Shown here: positions 6,555 through 8,834 of the stretch, in pieces
Numbering within the stretch: the first letter of the stretch is position 1
Layout: each line of letters starts with the position of its first letter
NCBI GenBank assembly: GCA_934725285.1
Contig: CAKVBK010000076.1
Location: 1 to 8,834, forward strand
From: an uncultured Bacteroidales bacterium
GTDB taxonomy: Bacteria > Bacteroidota > Bacteroidia > Bacteroidales > UBA932
Reading direction: 5' to 3'
Length of the DNA: 8,834 nucleotides
Made by a program: the position numbers and the translations under genes
The notes under the pieces: generated by a model
Seen by the model: only the letters and a program-made list of their open reading frames with translations
What the model was told of the DNA's origin: nothing
Database searches by the model: none

Positions 6555-7085
6555 AAGGTGCCCGACCAGTTCGGCGACAGTGTCCGGGAACTCGATCAGT
6601 CCCCTTGAACGCACATCAAGCATTCCGGTCTTTACATAGTGATCCAAAAGATCTTTCAACGGATTGTAGAATCCGTCAAGGTTCAGCGCATAGATCTTCC
6701 CATGGTACTTGTCCAGTTTCGCCAAAGTCAATGTCCCGATCACCTCATCGAGAGTGCCTATACCCCCCGGAAGGGCTATCGCCGCGCAAGTACCCTCACG
6801 CATCTTCTCCTTTCGTTCAGCCATAGTGTCCGTCCAGATCACCTGATCAAGTCCGGGGAACTTGTACTGTTCCATAAAACGTGGCAGGACTCCGATATGG
6901 CGGCCGCCACAGCGGGCGACCTCATCGGCCACAGCACCCATTGTGCCTTTGATGGCACCTCCGGAGACAATCGTGTAACCAAGCGAACAAGCCGCACGGG
7001 TCACTTCCCGCGCAGCTTGGTTGAATTTCATATCTATGTCGTAGCTTGCCGAACAGTAGATGACTATCCTTCGTTCCCCACTCAT
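6549..7085 (-). CDS. LOG-family nucleoside-5'-monophosphate phosphoribohydrolase
   Basis: This 178-residue Rossmann-fold protein has the LOG family hallmarks. These are SGGAIKGTMGAVAD (41-54), the ERKEKM block (90-95) containing the conserved Arg/Lys, and the diagnostic PGGIGTLDE (106-114), whose Glu114 is expected to be catalytic. Family members release the base from N6-modified adenosine monophosphates (cytokinin activation) or cleave other nucleoside monophosphates; the physiological role in non-plant-associated bacteria is unsettled. The length is normal for the short LOG class. The gene starts 11 nt after the outer-membrane protein gene, and its ATG is preceded by GACTG, as in two other genes of the operon. 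The annotation 'lysine decarboxylase' used for this family in older databases is a misnomer. Confidence 0.88.
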   Translation of the reverse strand: MSGERRIVIYCSASYDIDMKFNQAAREVTRAACSLGYTIVSGGAIKGTMGAVADEVARCGGRHIGVLPRFMEQYKFPGLDQVIWTDTMAERKEKMREGTCAAIALPGGIGTLDEVIGTLTLAKLDKYHGKIYALNLDGFYNPLKDLLDHYVKTGMLDVRSRGLIEFPDTVAELVGHLD

Positions 7086-7096
7086 CAGTCAAGCCA

Positions 7097-7735
7097 TTAG
7101 AAGAAGAAAGCGACAGAAGCCATTATGCCATTGAAATTGTTTCCGTTGTTGACAGCGTCCCTGATGGTTTCGCCAGCGGTGTCGCCAGTCTCATAGATCT
7201 TGCCGAAGTTCCAGAAATACTTGACGGAAAGCTGAAGCCTCCAGACATCGATCCCGGCTCCAAGGCTCAGGCCGTATTCAACTTTTTTCAGTTCGTCCTT
7301 GAAATCCTTTGCCGCCTCTTTGTTGCTTGAGGAAATCCGATAGCCTACAAACGGCTCGGCGAAAGCGTAAGGACGGAAGAACATCAGATCCGGTCCCCAC
7401 TGAATCTGCACAGGCACCTCAAGATACCCGACCTTGGTCTCGAAAGACTTTCCGGCATCCTCAATGGACAGTTTGCCGAGGTCGTCAGCCGAGGCGCCCT
7501 TCACTTGATAAAGGACAGAAGGCTGGATGGCGAAACCGCCACCGACAGGAAGCTGGGCTGTGAGACCGATGTGATACAAAGAGACTGACTTGGTGTCTAC
7601 ATCCTTTATCTTGGTGGCCGATGACGTGAAACCACCCATCAAGCCGACATGTGAAGAGGCGAAACGTTGCGCCGAGGCGTCCGTACAGAACGCAAAGGCA
7701 GCCGTAACGGCGGCCACTATCAAAAACTTTTTCAT
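7097..7735 (-). CDS. Secreted outer-membrane beta-barrel protein
   Basis: This is a 212-residue precursor. A clear signal peptide (MKKFLIVAAV followed by a hydrophobic stretch) has a likely cleavage site after ASA at about residue 22. The mature part alternates hydrophobic and polar residues in strand-like segments (GLTAQLPVGGGFAIQPSVLY, GYLEVPVQIQW, YGLSLGAGIDVWRLQLSVKY). It ends in a run of Phe, the usual C-terminal outer-membrane insertion signal. It resembles the PorT-like/OmpW-like small barrels that are abundant in Bacteroidota; the specific function is unknown. The start at 7735 is chosen for the signal peptide; a frame extending to 7903 would add 56 residues that are only a shadow of trxA. 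It lies 19 nt after trxA and 11 nt before the LOG gene, inside the operon. Confidence 0.85.
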   Translation of the reverse strand: MKKFLIVAAVTAAFAFCTDASAQRFASSHVGLMGGFTSSATKIKDVDTKSVSLYHIGLTAQLPVGGGFAIQPSVLYQVKGASADDLGKLSIEDAGKSFETKVGYLEVPVQIQWGPDLMFFRPYAFAEPFVGYRISSSNKEAAKDFKDELKKVEYGLSLGAGIDVWRLQLSVKYFWNFGKIYETGDTAGETIRDAVNNGNNFNGIMASVAFFF

Positions 7736-7754
7736 TTTGATTGATGTTTTGAAA

Positions 7755-8069
7755 TCAGAGCAAAGTGTCCAGTTTGGCAGTGATGTCAGCCTTAGGCACA
7801 TTACCCACGAGCTTGTCAACGACTTCACCACCCTTGAAGAAGAGAATGGTAGGGATGTTCCTGATCCCATACTGCACGGCAATGTCCTCGCAGTCATCCA
7901 CATTGCATTTCACCACGGTCGCCTTGCCGTCATATTCAGAAGCCACGGCCTCGACCGTCGGGGCAAGCACACGGCACGGGCCGCACCAAGTCGCCCAAAA
8001 ATCCACCAGAACAGGCTTGCTGTCGGAGATTATCTCCGCGAAATTCTCGTTAGTCGCTGTTTTTTCCAT
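7755..8069 (-). CDS. trxA: Thioredoxin
   Basis: This 104-residue cytoplasmic thioredoxin reduces protein disulfides using electrons from thioredoxin reductase. The active site WCGPC spans residues 28-32 (catalytic Cys29 and Cys32). The buried acid is Asp23 in VDFWATW and the cis-proline is Pro73 in NIPT. The length is that of a complete single-domain thioredoxin with no signal peptide. Two extra cysteines (Cys55 and Cys60 in KCNVDDCED) lie away from the active site. The start at 8069 follows an AT-rich leader; longer starts would run into the upstream intergenic palindrome and give no family similarity. A promoter element at 8123-8130 suggests it is the first gene of the operon running to trmB. 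Confidence 0.95.
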   Translation of the reverse strand: MEKTATNENFAEIISDSKPVLVDFWATWCGPCRVLAPTVEAVASEYDGKATVVKCNVDDCEDIAVQYGIRNIPTILFFKGGEVVDKLVGNVPKADITAKLDTLL

Positions 8070-8094
8070 AATGAATGAAATTAAAATGTCCGGG

Positions 8095-8114
8095 ACGGTA
8101 ACCGCAATTACCGT
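8095..8114 (-). promoter_or_regulatory. 20-bp inverted repeat at the predicted trxA transcription start
   Basis: ACGGTAA (8095-8101) and TTACCGT (8108-8114) form a perfect 7-bp inverted repeat around a 6-nt centre. It begins within a few bases of the transcription start predicted from the promoter element at 8123-8130. It could therefore be an operator for a dimeric regulator or a stabilising 5' hairpin of the mRNA. It is not followed by a T-run on the minus strand, so a terminator for the PII-like gene is less likely. Confidence 0.5.
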
Positions 8115-8122
8115 TCCAGACA

Positions 8123-8130
8123 CAAAGATA
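8123..8130 (-). promoter_or_regulatory. Bacteroides-type -7 element upstream of trxA
   Basis: On the minus strand TATCTTTG matches the -7 consensus TAnnTTTG exactly. The region 19-21 nt upstream holds only a weak -33 resemblance, with no clear TTG. The predicted start near 8117-8119 gives a leader of about 50 nt. This is the only gap larger than 30 nt in the minus-strand block, which supports a separate promoter here. Confidence 0.5.
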
Positions 8131-8148
8131 ACAAATTCGGCTGATATT

Positions 8149-8442
8149 CTACAGGGCCTGCTCGATGTTCCAGACAAAAGCGCGAAGGCCGAGATCCTTG
8201 AAGGCACTGTCTTTCCGGTGGAGATCCTCCATTATCGGAGCGACCTTATCGTCAGGAACAACCGTCAGGATAGCATAGTTCTGCTCAGGCCAGGCGTGGT
8301 CGCCGTAGTGTGGAGTACCGTCCACGCCTCCCCTGCCCTGAATGTCCTGCCACTGGGTGAAGCCTCTCTGGCCATGGTTCTCAAGCAGTTCAACAATCTC
8401 ATTGCCGTAGGCCTGATTGTATGAGATAAATATTGCTTTCAT
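8149..8442 (-). CDS. PII-like protein linked to an RND efflux pump
   Basis: This 97-residue protein has the ferredoxin-like beta-alpha-beta layout of the PII superfamily. Strand 1 is KAIFISYN (2-9), a helix follows (about 12-23), strand 2 is RGFTQWQDIQGRG (26-38), and an exposed T-loop spans about 38-54. Strand 3 is YAILTVVPD (56-64), with helix 2 at about 66-77. The GFT...GRG pattern at the base of the T-loop is what PII proteins show. The C-terminal GLRAFVWNIEQ is shared, as I recall, with uncharacterised Bacteroidales proteins next to RND pumps. A PII branch linked to CzcA-type efflux genes (PII-NG) has been described, and this gene lies 26 nt after the end of an RND permease. The uridylylated Tyr51 context of GlnB is not evident; instead the loop has His45, Tyr46, His49 and Trp51. 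The effector and target are unknown; modulation of the pump or metal sensing is inference. Confidence 0.7.
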   Translation of the reverse strand: MKAIFISYNQAYGNEIVELLENHGQRGFTQWQDIQGRGGVDGTPHYGDHAWPEQNYAILTVVPDDKVAPIMEDLHRKDSAFKDLGLRAFVWNIEQAL

Positions 8443-8468
8443 AATTAAAATATTTAGCGAATTAAAGA

Positions 8469-8834
8469 TCAGCCCTTGGCCTGCGCCAATTTCTTGGCCT
8501 TGCGCCTCTCCTGAGCGGTTGCAAGGGAGCAGTAGATCGTAGGAATCAGCACGAGGGTGACAAGCGTGGAGATCGTCAGACCCCAGCAGACCGTCATACC
8601 GAGCGAACGCCAAAGTTCCGAACCTTCTCCACGTCCCACAGCCATAGGCACCATACCGAGCACGGTGGTGAGGGTGGTCATGAGGATAGGACGCAGACGG
8701 CTCCTCGCCGCTGTGATGGAGGCGTCAATGACGCTCATTCCCCTCTCACGCATCAGGATCGTGTAGTCAATCAGCACAATACCGTTCTTCACAACGATAC
8801 CGAGCAGGATGATGATACCGATCATCGCCATCAC
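8469..8834 (-). CDS. RND-family efflux permease, C-terminal end (partial)
   Basis: Only the last 121 residues are in the window; the gene continues past the right edge, so the first in-window codon (GTG) is internal. The segment aligns by eye with transmembrane helices 10-12 of AcrB-type pumps. A first helix runs over about 5-23 and contains the Lys16-Asn17 pair, equivalent to the AcrB proton-relay lysine region. The ARSRLRPILMTTLTTVLG block (43-60) holds the arginines of the relay. A last helix spans about 79-102. A short basic tail (QERRKAKKLAQAK) ends the protein in the cytoplasm. The sequence fits the hydrophobe/amphiphile or CzcA-like RND class; the substrate cannot be told from this piece. 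It is followed 26 nt downstream by the PII-like gene, probably in the same transcript. Confidence 0.9.
   Translation of the reverse strand: MMAMIGIIILLGIVVKNGIVLIDYTILMRERGMSVIDASITAARSRLRPILMTTLTTVLGMVPMAVGRGEGSELWRSLGMTVCWGLTISTLVTLVLIPTIYCSLATAQERRKAKKLAQAKG

Noticed and set aside
7736..7903. Longer N-terminus for the beta-barrel protein
   Set aside because: It overlaps trxA out of frame and would bury the clear signal peptide.
8070..8207. Longer N-terminus for thioredoxin
   Set aside because: It would cover the promoter-like element and palindrome and the PII gene's 3' end; thioredoxins of this type start at about MEKTATNENF.
7765..8424. 219-codon open frame on the plus strand
   Set aside because: It runs antisense through trxA, the intergenic palindrome and the PII-like gene, and its translation resembles no family.
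8443..8613. Longer N-terminus for the PII-like protein
   Set aside because: The extra 57 residues lie out of frame over the RND gene. The PII fold starts with MKAIFISYN, preceded by an AT-rich leader.

Overview
The window carries ordinary Bacteroidota chromosome, most probably Bacteroidales. The signs are the ricT-gldH pair, a GldH lipoprotein, the Bacteroidales style of TrmB (a TFSDPQMK block), AT-rich leaders without clear Shine-Dalgarno sequences, and two good matches to the Bacteroides-type promoter (-7 TAnnTTTG; one of the two also has the -33 TTTG). The genus cannot be fixed from the sequence. I saw no transposase, integrase, CRISPR array, tRNA or rRNA.

Layout. Positions 1-233 are a non-coding leader with two hairpins and a near-consensus promoter. 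A single plus-strand gene (234-1502) encodes a U32-family protein of the RNA-hydroxylation type, with four cysteines spaced for an Fe-S cluster. Positions 1503-1833 are a 331-bp convergent intergenic region built around a nested perfect inverted repeat (1541-1622). Everything from 1834 to the right edge is on the minus strand. Read in transcription order from the right it is: the C-terminal end of an RND efflux pump; a small PII-like protein; thioredoxin; an outer-membrane beta-barrel protein; a LOG-family nucleotide hydrolase; a long-chain polyprenyl diphosphate synthase; the clamp-loader subunit delta'; RicT (PSP1 domain); the lipoprotein GldH; and the tRNA m7G46 methyltransferase TrmB.

How the genes fit together. 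The minus-strand block appears to be two transcription units. The pump and PII-like gene are 26 nt apart and look like one unit, in which the PII-like protein is a candidate sensor or regulator of the pump. A 79-nt gap then carries a TATCTTTG promoter element and a 20-bp palindrome, so trxA probably starts a second unit. From trxA to trmB the spacings are 19, 11 and 15 nt, a 4-bp overlap, 19 nt, an 8-bp overlap and a 14-bp overlap. This suggests one eight-gene operon with translational coupling, mixing redox, envelope, isoprenoid, replication and tRNA-modification functions.

Most worth a second look: the pump-linked PII-like protein with its His/Trp-bearing T-loop; the nested palindrome at 1541-1622; the palindrome at the predicted transcription start of trxA; and the identical GACTG-ATG context at three start codons in the operon, one of them inside an 8-bp-period micro-repeat. 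I found no clear evidence of a wholly new multi-gene system.
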